Positions 1-7,871 of a stretch of DNA of 25,625 bases are shown here, piece after piece (position 1 is the first letter of the stretch; each line of letters begins with the position of its first letter). The notes beneath the pieces were generated by a model that did not search any database, was not told where the DNA came from, and saw only the letters and a program-made list of their open reading frames with translations. The translations under genes were made by a program, and so were the position numbers. This stretch comes from Acidobacteriaceae bacterium (GTDB taxonomy: Bacteria; Acidobacteriota; Terriglobia; Terriglobales; Acidobacteriaceae), in NCBI GenBank assembly GCA_003135315.1, contig PLBD01000131.1, forward strand, positions 1 through 25,625, written 5' to 3'.

Positions 1-2
1 CG

Positions 3-362
3 GCGGTCTCGGGACGCATTCAGCAGATGTCCAACAGGCCTGCGAATGGACCCGGCTACGATGTCGCCACCGTCGTGCTCGAAGCCAATGCCGATAAGGT
101 CTATCAGACCGCGGTGAAGTCGCTGCAGGCTCGCACTGACATAACCGTCACTGGCAATGATGCCAGGAGCCGGGTGGTTAAGTTCGCCAAAGGCCCGCAA
201 GTAGCAAGCATGCAAGCCACTCCGCTCGGCCCCAAGTTGACCCAACTCGTGATCGCTTCCAACCTCACCGAAGCGCAGCCCGACTCAACTTCCCTGGTAG
301 TGCAAGGAGTGCTGCACGTTTGCAAAGAGATGAACGTCCAGTGCTCGCTCGAAGGACAGTGA
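3..362 (+). CDS. 3' part of a small unknown protein, probably exported (5' end outside window)
   Basis: The reading frame is open from the first complete codon of the window and ends with TGA at 360-362. An internal ATG at 27 exists, but the frame continues upstream of it without a stop and no ribosome binding site is visible before it. The true start is therefore probably outside the window. The visible part has about 120 residues with alternating hydrophobic strands and a central run Y-D-V-A-T-V-V-L-E-A followed by a helix with K-V-Y-Q-T-A. This is an alpha/beta pattern like small DUF3568-type lipoproteins, which is only a resemblance. Two cysteines lie near the C-terminus. No catalytic motif is visible and I cannot assign a function. 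It converges on the efflux operon that ends at 419. Confidence 0.6.
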   Translation, partial: AVSGRIQQMSNRPANGPGYDVATVVLEANADKVYQTAVKSLQARTDITVTGNDARSRVVKFAKGPQVASMQATPLGPKLTQLVIASNLTEAQPDSTSLVVQGVLHVCKEMNVQCSLEGQ

Positions 363-385
363 GGGCCAGCGGATCGCCGGCCCTC
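361..385. terminator. GC-rich hairpin between convergent genes
   Basis: GAGGGCC (361-367) pairs perfectly with GGCCCTC (379-385) around an 11-nt loop, directly after the stop codon of the first gene and 34 nt beyond the end of the convergent efflux operon. There is no clear T-run on either side, so it may act as a weak bidirectional terminator or as a 3'-end stabiliser. Confidence 0.4.
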
Positions 386-418
386 CTTCCCAACTGAAAC
401 TGGAAGCTGCTCCAGTGC

Positions 419-1144
419 CTACTGCGACAACTTGCTGTAGTTGGTGTTGGTAGTGGTCACGCTGATCTGCTTGGACGGTGCATTCAGGACGGTTTGCGCC
501 GCGTAATTCGTCCCGTCCGGCAAAGAGGCGAATTGCACGGCCAGAGTTATCGGGTCCTTGGGATCATCCAGATAAGTATTGACGTTGACTGTCTGAATTT
601 TCTTGGTTGCCATGTCGAACGCAATCGTCATCTGGTCCCCGGGCTGGGCATAGTTCTTAAAGACCAGCTGCGGCGCGCCGCCGCCGGGCACGATTGACAC
701 GTTGTGCGCCTGGAATGCCTGCTGCATGCGTTGGGCATCAGGCGGCACGTACATGCTGAGGACCCCTTTCACCTGCCCCATATAATCCTGCATTTCCTCA
801 GTCTTTTTCTCGATGACGCGCTGCTTGAGCCTGCCCTGGCGGCCGCTTTGCTGCGCTTGTTGCTGGTCAATGGGGACCTTCTGGATCTGCCCGTTGGGGC
901 CGTAGCTGCACAGGTTTGACTTCGGCGGCTTCTGCTCACCCTTCAGCGTGAGCGTCTGGGTTTCCACCCACTGGTACTGATGCAACTTCTGCTTGTTTGC
1001 CGCTGCGGACTGCTTCAAAGCCGCGAATTTCTGTTGCAGCTCCGAGGAGCCACCGGCGCCCATTTGGGCAACAACTGGAGTCGCCAGCAGGGCAACAACC
1101 AATAGAATTCCGCAGTTCAACTTGATCCGACTTTCCATTCTCAT
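419..1144 (-). CDS. Secreted protein of unknown function, last gene of the RND efflux operon
   Basis: I chose the ATG at 1144 because GGAG (1154-1151) lies 6 nt before it and the product then begins with a clean Sec signal peptide (M-R-M-E-S-R-I-K, a hydrophobic core, cleavage near P-V-V-A-Q). The frame can be extended to a GTG at 1198 that overlaps the pump stop codon, but this would bury the signal peptide. The mature part starts with a Q/K-rich helix (S-S-E-L-Q-Q-K-F), then beta-rich segments (Y-Q-W-V-E-T-Q-T-L-T-L-K-G and L-V-F-K-N-Y). The second of these resembles the strand pattern of LolA/LolB-like lipoprotein carriers, which is inference only. It follows the pump by 46 nt on the same strand and is probably co-transcribed. 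No known accessory protein of RND pumps matches it. Confidence 0.75.
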   Translation of the reverse strand: MRMESRIKLNCGILLVVALLATPVVAQMGAGGSSELQQKFAALKQSAAANKQKLHQYQWVETQTLTLKGEQKPPKSNLCSYGPNGQIQKVPIDQQQAQQSGRQGRLKQRVIEKKTEEMQDYMGQVKGVLSMYVPPDAQRMQQAFQAHNVSIVPGGGAPQLVFKNYAQPGDQMTIAFDMATKKIQTVNVNTYLDDPKDPITLAVQFASLPDGTNYAAQTVLNAPSKQISVTTTNTNYSKLSQ

Positions 1145-1190
1145 TCTTGTCTCCAGTACAGCTTGGCGTGTTTCAGATTGAGGTTCGCGA

Positions 1191-4100
1191 CTAGTCACCG
1201 GAGGCCGCAGTCGCAGGGGACGAACTCACAGGGGCCGATCTATCGGTTTCGGCGCTGTCCTTCTCGGGGGCCCATGAAAGTATTTTCAAGTCCAGCACAA
1301 ATATCGAGTACAGCACCGGAACCATCAGCAAGGTTATAAAAGTTGCCACCGTCAGTCCACCAATTTGTGCATAGCACAACGGCTGCCAGAGCGGGCCTCC
1401 ATGCATGGCCAGGGGAAACAGCGCCAGGACGGTGGCGCCAACGGTGATCATCACCGGGCGTAGGCGAATGATACCAGCATCGATCACCGCTTCTTCGAAG
1501 GGCTCTCCCTTGGCGTGCATCTCCTCAATGAAGTCGAAGAGCACGATCACGTGACTCACGATGACGCCGATCAGGCTGGCAATGCCCAGGAAGGCCATGA
1601 ATCCGAACGACGTCTTCATGACCCACAGCCCGAGGATCGCGCCCGCAACTCCGTAAGGCGCAGCCGCGAAGACCAGTATTGGCTTGATGGCATTGTTGAA
1701 CTGGAAGAGCAGCGCCAGGTAAATCATCATCACCGAAATCGCCAGCACCAGTGCCAGGTTGCGGAAGCCTTCCTGTTGCTTGTTGTACTCGCCGCCAATC
1801 GTGATGCGATAGCCCGGCGGCATGGCCTTCTCGAACTCCTTGAGCTTGGGGATGACGGCGTTGGTGATCTCCGACGCCAGATGACCGGGCGCAGGGAACG
1901 CGTAGATCGACATCTCGCGGAAGTGGTCGATGCGGACGATGCGGTTCGTCGTCATGCTGTTCTGGATGTCGGAGATCTGCACCAGTGGAATCTTGGTGTT
2001 GTCTTGCGATGACCCCGAGTAAACGTACAGGTTCTGAATGTCCGACAGCCGCGATCGCTCGCTCATCTGCAGCCGCGCGACAACCGGAATATTCTTGTCA
2101 CCCTCCTGCAAGCTGGTGACGGTGGTGCCGCTCATGGCGCTCGTCGCCGAATTGGCAACATCCATGTTGGTGATTCCGGCGAGATTGGCGCGGTCAGGAT
2201 TGACCTGTAGCGTTACCTGAAAACTCTCCTTCTGCCACTCGTTGCGCACCCGCCTTGCCTCGACCGCGGAGCGCACCATGTCTTCCACCTGCGAAGCGAT
2301 CTTGCGCATCTCCGCAATGTCCTCGGCACTGCGCGTGGAGCTGACGTCGGCATCGCTGACCACGCGAATCTCCACCGGATAGTTGATGGGGTTGGTCTGC
2401 AACTGGCGATAATCGCAGCGCACGCCCGGCAGCTTCGCGCTGAGGACGGGCTGCACCTGATCGACAAATTTCGGCGTGATGTCCTTGTCGGTCAACTGCA
2501 CCAGAACTTGCGCGTAGTTGAGCTGCTTGGGCTGCGGCGACACCGAGAACCAGAATCGCGGGCTGCCACCGCCAACCCAGCTTGTCACGTAGCGCAATAT
2601 CTGCGCAGCCGAGCCGTCCTTCTCCGGATGCTGCTTGCCCCACTCGTCGGCTTGCTGGCGGATGATCTGCTCCACTTGCTGTGCTGCCGTATTCGTGGCA
2701 TCGAAGTTGGCGTCGTTGGGCAGCCAGACATCGACGTAAGACCAATACTGCACATCGTCGGGAAAGAACGATGTCCTCAACTGCGAAAACAGAAACCCTC
2801 CCAGCACCAGGAACGCCAGCGATCCGATGGCGACCTTCCAGCGATGCTCGATGGCGAATTTGGCGACCGCGGCGTACTTGCCGGTGAAGCCTTTGCTGCG
2901 CCGCTCCTCGATCGGCGGCTCCGGCTTGCCCGGCCGCAGCAGGTAGTATCCCAGCAGCGGGATGAACGACATGGAAGCCAGCCGCGAGCAGACCAGTGCG
3001 ACTGTCATCACCACCGGCAGGCTGTAGATAAACTCGCCGGTGGTTCCTGTGATCATCAGGAAAGGAACGTACGCGACGATGTTGGTCACCGTGGCGTACA
3101 TAATCGCGGTAGCAATTTTCGTCGGGCCGAGCCACGGCGCGATGATGCGGGGATGGCCCTCGGCCAGCATTCGCTTAATGGAATCGCCGGCCACCACGGG
3201 ATCGTCCACCAGCAATCCCAACGCGATAATCAGCGATGCCACCGAAACCTGCTGGATGTCGATGCCGAGCACGTAGATGATGCCGAATGTCATGGCCAGC
3301 GTGATCGGGATCGAGATGGCCATCAGCACCGCCGAGCGCCACTCCCAGAAACCGAACAGCGAGACGATGACCACCAGCCCGATCGCCTCGTACAACGCGT
3401 CCATAAACAGATCGATCTGTTCTTTCACCTGCACCGGCTGGCTGGAAGTGGGGACAATGACCAGGTCGTCGGGCAGATATGGTTTCAGGCTGTCCAGCTT
3501 CTCTTTGACGTGGTCGCCGAAAAGATTGATCTGCTGGCCCGAGCGCATGTTGATCCCGAGCGAGATGGCACGGCTGCGGACCCAGTTGCCGCCGGGGTCA
3601 CGCCACGTCAGGTAGTTCAGATAGGTGGGCGGACTTTGATACGTGCGCGAGATGTCGACCAGATCGCGCAGGTAGACGGGACTGTTCGACGACGAGACTC
3701 CAATGATGACGTTGCCGATGGCGGGCGCATCGGGGAAGAGGCCGGAGGGATTGATCACCAGGTCCTGCGGGCCCACCTCAAGCGAGCCGGCCGGCAGCGT
3801 GATGTTCTGCGCGTTCAGGACGTCTTTCAGTTTGGAAGGATCGTATCCGTATTGCGCCAGCCGTTGCTGCGAGTAGTTGAGGTATATCTGCTCCTGGAGC
3901 ACGCCCGCCCGCGTGATCGTCGAGGTCTCAGGCACGCCTTGCAGCGTGCGTTGGATCAGGTCCGTGTAGTTGTCGAGCTGGCGGTACGAATATTTCGCGC
4001 CGGCAACTTTGGCGAGCTGGGCCTCGGTGTCGGCGGGATCGCGGATGATGGCCGGCTGCCACGCGTCGGGATAGAGCTCGGAACGCTGCAGATTGTTCCG

Positions 4101-4895
4101 GATCAGTAGCTCGCCGCGCTGCCGGATGGTCTCGTCATCGAACGTGGTACTGGCATCGAGTCCCACATAACCGGGGCCGTCGAAGAAGTGCAGGTCCCTG
4201 AGGGTACCGTTGCGCTGGGCAATGGAGGCGATGTTTTCGAAATTCTCGCGCACCGGGCTGGCGGCGACCGAAAGAGGGAAGGCATAAATGATGCTGACCC
4301 GCGGCTGAGGTGAATTCCTGGGCAGGTCATTCCGCGTCTGCTCGATTGCCTTGCGGATGGCGATGGCGCGCAGCGCAACCTCGGTAGGCGTGACGATTGG
4401 GCTGGCAACCGTGAGCATCAGGGCGGCTGTGTCGCCGAAGTTGCTGTTGAACTGGATTGGCCCGGCGCCGCGCGGCAATTGCAGCTGGTTCAGCTTCAGG
4501 TTGATGTCGCTGAATTCCTTCTGCTTGTCTTTGACGTTGTCGTCGAGTTGGATATAAACCACCGAGAGCCCGGGAAAGCTGAGCGATCGAATGCCGAAGT
4601 TGGAGGGACTGGGCGGCTTGATGGTGGTGTTTTGCGCGGCCATTTGCTCGATGGGCCGCGTGATAAGCTGCTCGACCTGTTCGGCGGTTGCGCCGGGCCA
4701 CTGGCATTGCGCAGAGGCCACGCGGACGGGAATGTCCGGGTCCTTGCGCTTGGGCATCTTATGGTAGCCATACCATCCCCAAACGAAGGTCGCCAGCAAT
4801 AGGATCAAGCCAACCTGCCGGTGCTCGGTGAAGAACCGGGCAGTGTTGTGCGTGGTCGCGATGATCTCGGCGTCGGACTTGTGATGGGTCGTCAT
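1191..4895 (-). CDS. RND efflux pump, inner-membrane permease (AcrB/HAE-1-like)
   Basis: The 1234-residue protein has the RND plan: one N-terminal helix (about 28-45), a large periplasmic loop, helices 2-6 (about 500-650), a second helix (about 688-705) and loop, and helices 8-12 (about 1046-1202). The proton-relay motif of helix 4 is present as G-L-L-V-D-D with D564 and D565, corresponding to AcrB D407/D408. In helix 10, where AcrB has K940-N941, this protein has S1114-H1115 (G-V-I-V-S-H-V-I-V-L). It is about 185 residues longer than AcrB, mostly through larger periplasmic loops, and ends in a Ser/Ala/Asp-rich tail. It is expected to drive proton-coupled export together with the adaptor and channel encoded upstream in the operon. 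The substrate cannot be read from sequence. The start ATG has only a weak Shine-Dalgarno sequence, and 135 nt separate it from the adaptor gene. Confidence 0.95.
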   Translation of the reverse strand: MTTHHKSDAEIIATTHNTARFFTEHRQVGLILLLATFVWGWYGYHKMPKRKDPDIPVRVASAQCQWPGATAEQVEQLITRPIEQMAAQNTTIKPPSPSNFGIRSLSFPGLSVVYIQLDDNVKDKQKEFSDINLKLNQLQLPRGAGPIQFNSNFGDTAALMLTVASPIVTPTEVALRAIAIRKAIEQTRNDLPRNSPQPRVSIIYAFPLSVAASPVRENFENIASIAQRNGTLRDLHFFDGPGYVGLDASTTFDDETIRQRGELLIRNNLQRSELYPDAWQPAIIRDPADTEAQLAKVAGAKYSYRQLDNYTDLIQRTLQGVPETSTITRAGVLQEQIYLNYSQQRLAQYGYDPSKLKDVLNAQNITLPAGSLEVGPQDLVINPSGLFPDAPAIGNVIIGVSSSNSPVYLRDLVDISRTYQSPPTYLNYLTWRDPGGNWVRSRAISLGINMRSGQQINLFGDHVKEKLDSLKPYLPDDLVIVPTSSQPVQVKEQIDLFMDALYEAIGLVVIVSLFGFWEWRSAVLMAISIPITLAMTFGIIYVLGIDIQQVSVASLIIALGLLVDDPVVAGDSIKRMLAEGHPRIIAPWLGPTKIATAIMYATVTNIVAYVPFLMITGTTGEFIYSLPVVMTVALVCSRLASMSFIPLLGYYLLRPGKPEPPIEERRSKGFTGKYAAVAKFAIEHRWKVAIGSLAFLVLGGFLFSQLRTSFFPDDVQYWSYVDVWLPNDANFDATNTAAQQVEQIIRQQADEWGKQHPEKDGSAAQILRYVTSWVGGGSPRFWFSVSPQPKQLNYAQVLVQLTDKDITPKFVDQVQPVLSAKLPGVRCDYRQLQTNPINYPVEIRVVSDADVSSTRSAEDIAEMRKIASQVEDMVRSAVEARRVRNEWQKESFQVTLQVNPDRANLAGITNMDVANSATSAMSGTTVTSLQEGDKNIPVVARLQMSERSRLSDIQNLYVYSGSSQDNTKIPLVQISDIQNSMTTNRIVRIDHFREMSIYAFPAPGHLASEITNAVIPKLKEFEKAMPPGYRITIGGEYNKQQEGFRNLALVLAISVMMIYLALLFQFNNAIKPILVFAAAPYGVAGAILGLWVMKTSFGFMAFLGIASLIGVIVSHVIVLFDFIEEMHAKGEPFEEAVIDAGIIRLRPVMITVGATVLALFPLAMHGGPLWQPLCYAQIGGLTVATFITLLMVPVLYSIFVLDLKILSWAPEKDSAETDRSAPVSSSPATAASGD

Positions 4896-4989
4896 TGCGC
4901 TTCTGATTATTGAAGCGGCACAGCTTTAAGCAGGCCCCGAGCCGGCTGAAGGGTGCGCCGTTGCAAACCCTTTATTCTTGTCATGACGA

Positions 4990-5005
4990 GCGGGCATCAG
5001 CCCGC
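4990..5005. repeat. Hairpin in the gap between adaptor and pump genes
   Basis: GCGGGC (4990-4995) and GCCCGC (5000-5005) form a perfect 6-bp stem with a 4-nt loop, 25 nt past the adaptor stop codon and within the 135-nt gap before the pump. No T-run follows on the minus strand, so it is more likely an mRNA-stability or REP-like element than a full terminator. Confidence 0.4.
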
Positions 5006-5030
5006 GAGGGATCTGCTGTTCGATTTCTCC

Positions 5031-6167
5031 TCACGGAATAATCCGCACCTCATCACCATTCTTGATCATGTTTATTCCCGAGGTCACGACGCGATCGTTG
5101 ATATTTACGCCGCTGCGTACGGCGATCATGTTCCCGTAGGTATTGCCCAGAGTCACATCCTGGGTATGCACCTTCACCGTGTCGCCCGTTCCTTCGGTCA
5201 CGAACACCGCAAAACCATTCAGATTCGAGGGGCTGCGCACTACCGCCGAGATCGGCACCACGGTTACGCTGCCGGACGGCGAGGATGCGCCGATTGTCAG
5301 GGACGCGATCATTCCCGCCTTCAGCAGATTTTGCGGATTGTCGATTCGGACCTCGACCGAGTAGACCCGGCTCTTGGGGTCGGCAGCCGCGGAAATGGCG
5401 GTCACGTGACCGGAGAAAGGTTTGGGTAGCGCTTCCGTAATCACCGTTTGCGGACTGCCCAGCTTGATGCGGCCAATCGCGGTGTCAGGAACGCCAAAGA
5501 CAGCTTTCACGGTGCGAGTGTCAGCCAGAGTAAAACCAACCGTCGCCGGACTGACAAGCGTGCCAACATCCACACTTCGCTTCAGCACCCAGGAGTCGAA
5601 CGGCGCGCGCAATTCGCAATAGCCCAGAGCGATTTGCGCTTCGGCAATGGAAGCTTTCGCATTATCCACCGCCGCCTGTGTGCTCTGAAGTTGCGCGTTG
5701 CTGTCGTCGTAATCAGGCTTGGTAGCAGCGCCCACTTTGTACAGCGCTGACACGCGCTCAAACGACAACTTGGCTCGTTCGTGATCGGCCTGAGCTTTGT
5801 CCGCCTGGGCCTGCGCCTGCGCCAGCTTCTGCAGGTAGTCGTCCGGTTGCACAGTGGCCAGCACGGTCCCTTTGGTCACGTAGTCGCCCTGGTCGATGTT
5901 GCGAACGTGACCGTCTGCGTCGGTCACTTGACGGATGCTCGCCAGGTAGCCGTTCGACTTGAAGGCGAGGTCCACCTGCTGGTACGGCTGGATGTTCGCC
6001 GAATACGCGTTGCCGGTATCGGTATCGAGAGTTCGCACTTCAGCCGTGCGCACCGGCACAAGTGTCGGCTGGTTAGTCGTCTCTTTGCTGCAACCAGACA
6101 GCAGGACCGCAGTCAAAACTGCACTCAGACCGATCGGGCCGAACCTTGCCGCCGGTGTTCTGTGCAT
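5031..6167 (-). CDS. RND efflux adaptor (periplasmic membrane fusion lipoprotein)
   Basis: This HlyD/AcrA-type adaptor links the inner-membrane pump to the outer-membrane channel. I chose the ATG at 6167 because AGGAG lies 8 nt upstream. An alternative GTG at 6176 overlaps the channel gene's TGA but would leave no room for that site. The N-terminus is a lipoprotein signal with lipobox L-S-G-C (Cys26), so it should be lipid-anchored. Next come a split biotinyl-lipoyl half (V-D-L-A-F-K-S-N-G-Y, then G-D-Y-V-T-K-G), a coiled-coil hairpin rich in A/Q/K (A-Q-A-Q-A-D-K-A-Q-A and onward), the second lipoyl half (L-R-A-P-F-D-S-W-V) and a beta-barrel plus membrane-proximal domain. Length (378 residues) is normal for the family. 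It begins 5 nt after the channel gene ends. Confidence 0.93.
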   Translation of the reverse strand: MHRTPAARFGPIGLSAVLTAVLLSGCSKETTNQPTLVPVRTAEVRTLDTDTGNAYSANIQPYQQVDLAFKSNGYLASIRQVTDADGHVRNIDQGDYVTKGTVLATVQPDDYLQKLAQAQAQADKAQADHERAKLSFERVSALYKVGAATKPDYDDSNAQLQSTQAAVDNAKASIAEAQIALGYCELRAPFDSWVLKRSVDVGTLVSPATVGFTLADTRTVKAVFGVPDTAIGRIKLGSPQTVITEALPKPFSGHVTAISAAADPKSRVYSVEVRIDNPQNLLKAGMIASLTIGASSPSGSVTVVPISAVVRSPSNLNGFAVFVTEGTGDTVKVHTQDVTLGNTYGNMIAVRSGVNINDRVVTSGINMIKNGDEVRIIP

Positions 6168-6172
6168 GGGCT

Positions 6173-7528
6173 TCACTCCTCCCCGATCGCTTTCTGGAAA
6201 TTCGCCTTCGCGGTCCAGAATTTGGCCATCGCCTCGTTGTACTCTGCGTTGGAGCCCTCGACGGCCGACTGCTGCTGCAGCACGTCGCGCAGCAGAGCGG
6301 TCTGCTGCGCATACTTCTGCGTGACCTCGCGCAGCTTCTCGGTCGAGGCTTCCTTCTTTGCCGTCGCCACTGAGACGGCGACCCGCGCTTCGTGCAGTGC
6401 CCGGAACTGCGTGTCCAGATTGATCAGGATCTGCGCCTTAGTATCGTCAAGGCTCAGCTTGCTCTGCTCCACCGCGATGACCTTCTCGTTAACTTCGTCC
6501 CTGCGCCGGCCCCAGTCGAACGGCTCCCAGTTGAACTCGAATCCAATCCCCATCACGTTTTGCGGCACAAAGTTGACACCGAAGGGCGAGAGGTAGTGAA
6601 AGGATGCGCCCAGGTCCGGCAGGTATTGCGACTTCACCAGCCGCCGGGCGTTATCGGCCTGTTTCACCGTGATCTCGGCTTCTTTCACCTTGGGATTCTG
6701 CGCCAGCGCCAGGGCTTGCGCTTGCGGAAGGTTGTCCTCCGCCGTCGACAACTCGGTCGGATTCACCGCGCTGAACGGCGTGTTGATGTCGCGGCCCAAC
6801 AGATTGTTCAGACTTTCCTTGGCCGAAGCGAGCTTGTCCTGATACTGCAGAAGCTTGAACTCCTCATCCGCGAGTTTGGCCTTCACCTCCAGCAGCTCGG
6901 ACTTCAGCACGACCTGTTCGTCCAGATACTGAGTGGTGATGCGATCGAGTTCCTCGTATTGCTTGATACTCGCTTCGGTCGCGTCGATGGCGTTTTGGAT
7001 CTCCACGATGGAGTAGTAAGCCTGCCGCACGTCGTCAACAATCGAAATGCGCTCCTCACGCACCTTTTGGACAGCTTGCTCGACGGACAGTTCTTCGCCG
7101 TGAATATGAATATTGATCTTGTAGAGCGTCAGCAGTGGCTGAGAAGCGGTACCAAAGACATAGGCCGTCGGCTGGCTGGGAGTGGTGATGTTCGTGTTTG
7201 TGGCAGGGATGGGACCGATGCCCGGATACGTCCCGAACTGGCCTGCCTGCACCGTGAAGTTGATGGGCTGAAGCAGCTGCGAGGCGAATACGTAGGTGTT
7301 GAACGAAGGAAGCCGCCTGGTTTTCTCCGCAGCCAGCTTCTCCTTGGAGCTATCGAGACCAAGGGAAACGATTTTCAAGTTGCGATTGTTTGCCAGCGCA
7401 ATTTGGACGGCTTGGTCCACCGTGAGGACCTCGGCCGGAAGCGCAGGCTGTTCTGCCACGGCGGCGAGGCTAAGAAAACCCACCGTCAATAAAAGGGTGC
7501 CCCCTATAACCGCTCGTAGGCGATGCAT
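6173..7528 (-). CDS. TolC-family outer-membrane efflux channel
   Basis: First gene of the efflux operon. The protein has a Sec signal peptide (M-H-R-L-R-A-V, a hydrophobic stretch, cleavage near A-A-V-A-E) and two repeated outer-membrane efflux domains. Each has the characteristic helix opening: L-T-V-D-Q-A-V-Q-I-A-L-A-N-N near the start and L-P-Q-A-Q-A-L-A-L-A-Q-N in the middle. Long coiled-coil helices that build the periplasmic tunnel follow each of them. The ATG at 7528 is preferred over the ATG at 7549. GGGAGG lies just before it (a short 3-nt spacing) and it gives a compact signal peptide, while the upstream ATG has no ribosome binding site. The call is firm; the exact start is not. Some 84 nt upstream lies a good promoter overlapped by an inverted repeat. 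Confidence 0.93.
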   Translation of the reverse strand: MHRLRAVIGGTLLLTVGFLSLAAVAEQPALPAEVLTVDQAVQIALANNRNLKIVSLGLDSSKEKLAAEKTRRLPSFNTYVFASQLLQPINFTVQAGQFGTYPGIGPIPATNTNITTPSQPTAYVFGTASQPLLTLYKINIHIHGEELSVEQAVQKVREERISIVDDVRQAYYSIVEIQNAIDATEASIKQYEELDRITTQYLDEQVVLKSELLEVKAKLADEEFKLLQYQDKLASAKESLNNLLGRDINTPFSAVNPTELSTAEDNLPQAQALALAQNPKVKEAEITVKQADNARRLVKSQYLPDLGASFHYLSPFGVNFVPQNVMGIGFEFNWEPFDWGRRRDEVNEKVIAVEQSKLSLDDTKAQILINLDTQFRALHEARVAVSVATAKKEASTEKLREVTQKYAQQTALLRDVLQQQSAVEGSNAEYNEAMAKFWTAKANFQKAIGEE

Positions 7529-7597
7529 CGCCCTCCCGATGAAACCCATACAGTGCGAATGGCACCGGTGGGACGCGCGTGTTGCGGATGTTCCTTA

Positions 7598-7628
7598 TGA
7601 GAGTGCTCCGCAGTATACAGCGCTCTCA
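7598..7628. promoter_or_regulatory. Inverted repeat over the -10 box, candidate operator of the efflux operon
   Basis: TGAGAGTGCT (7598-7607) and AGCGCTCTCA (7619-7628) are inverted repeats that match at 9 of 10 positions, with an 11-nt spacer that contains the whole -10 box. A dimeric repressor bound here would block the promoter. This is the usual layout for TetR- or MarR-controlled efflux operons, but no regulator gene lies in the window. Confidence 0.5.
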
Positions 7629-7640
7629 CGCGTGCAGCAA
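7612..7640 (-). promoter_or_regulatory. Sigma70-type promoter of the efflux operon
   Basis: On the minus strand TTGCTG (7640-7635) and TATACT (7617-7612) are separated by exactly 17 nt, matching the -35/-10 consensus at 4/6 and 5/6 positions. The predicted start is near 7605, giving a leader of about 75 nt before the TolC-family gene. Confidence 0.6.
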
Positions 7641-7871
7641 GATGGGCGAGTTGAATTGATTACCCGCCTCGCTTCATTCATTCCTGGCCGCCTGTCCCGA
7701 CTTTCCCCATGTAAAGGGCTGGCTGTGAATTGCCGATGAGACCAGTGACGAATCGTGTCCGCCAGAGGTTGCGATCAGAAAAGCCAAGCACGATCTTCTT
7801 GCCCGGACACGGCTCGCATAGCGCCACATTCCGTGGCATTTGAAGTCTTGCAACAACCGGGAGGCGATTCC

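Larger units (their letters stand above)
7529..7871. other. Divergent intergenic region between efflux operon and phosphatase unit
   Basis: The 343 nt hold the leftward efflux promoter and its palindrome in the left third. Rightwards I see a good ribosome binding site just before 7872 but no convincing -35/-10 pair. The open frame that runs here from 7755 into the phosphatase has no ribosome binding site and would bury the Tat signal. Confidence 0.5.

Noticed and set aside
2194..3135. 313-codon frame on the minus strand inside the pump gene, suggesting a frameshifted pump
   Set aside because: The pump frame is unbroken over the whole length, so this is an overlapping shadow and not a frameshift.
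2508..4109. Long open frame of 533 codons on the plus strand, antisense to the RND pump gene
   Set aside because: It mirrors the pump gene, is rich in Arg, His, Asp and Gln with no fold-like hydrophobic pattern, and has no ribosome binding site. It is a GC-codon shadow.
6392..7492. 366-codon open frame on the plus strand, antisense to the TolC-family gene
   Set aside because: Same shadow pattern, low-complexity Leu/Arg/Gln content, and the opposite strand has clear TolC repeats.
1191..7528. Efflux operon considered as a CusCBA-like heavy-metal exporter
   Set aside because: No metal-binding Met/His clusters in the adaptor and no CusA-type methionine relay seen; an HAE-type or related organic-compound pump is more likely.
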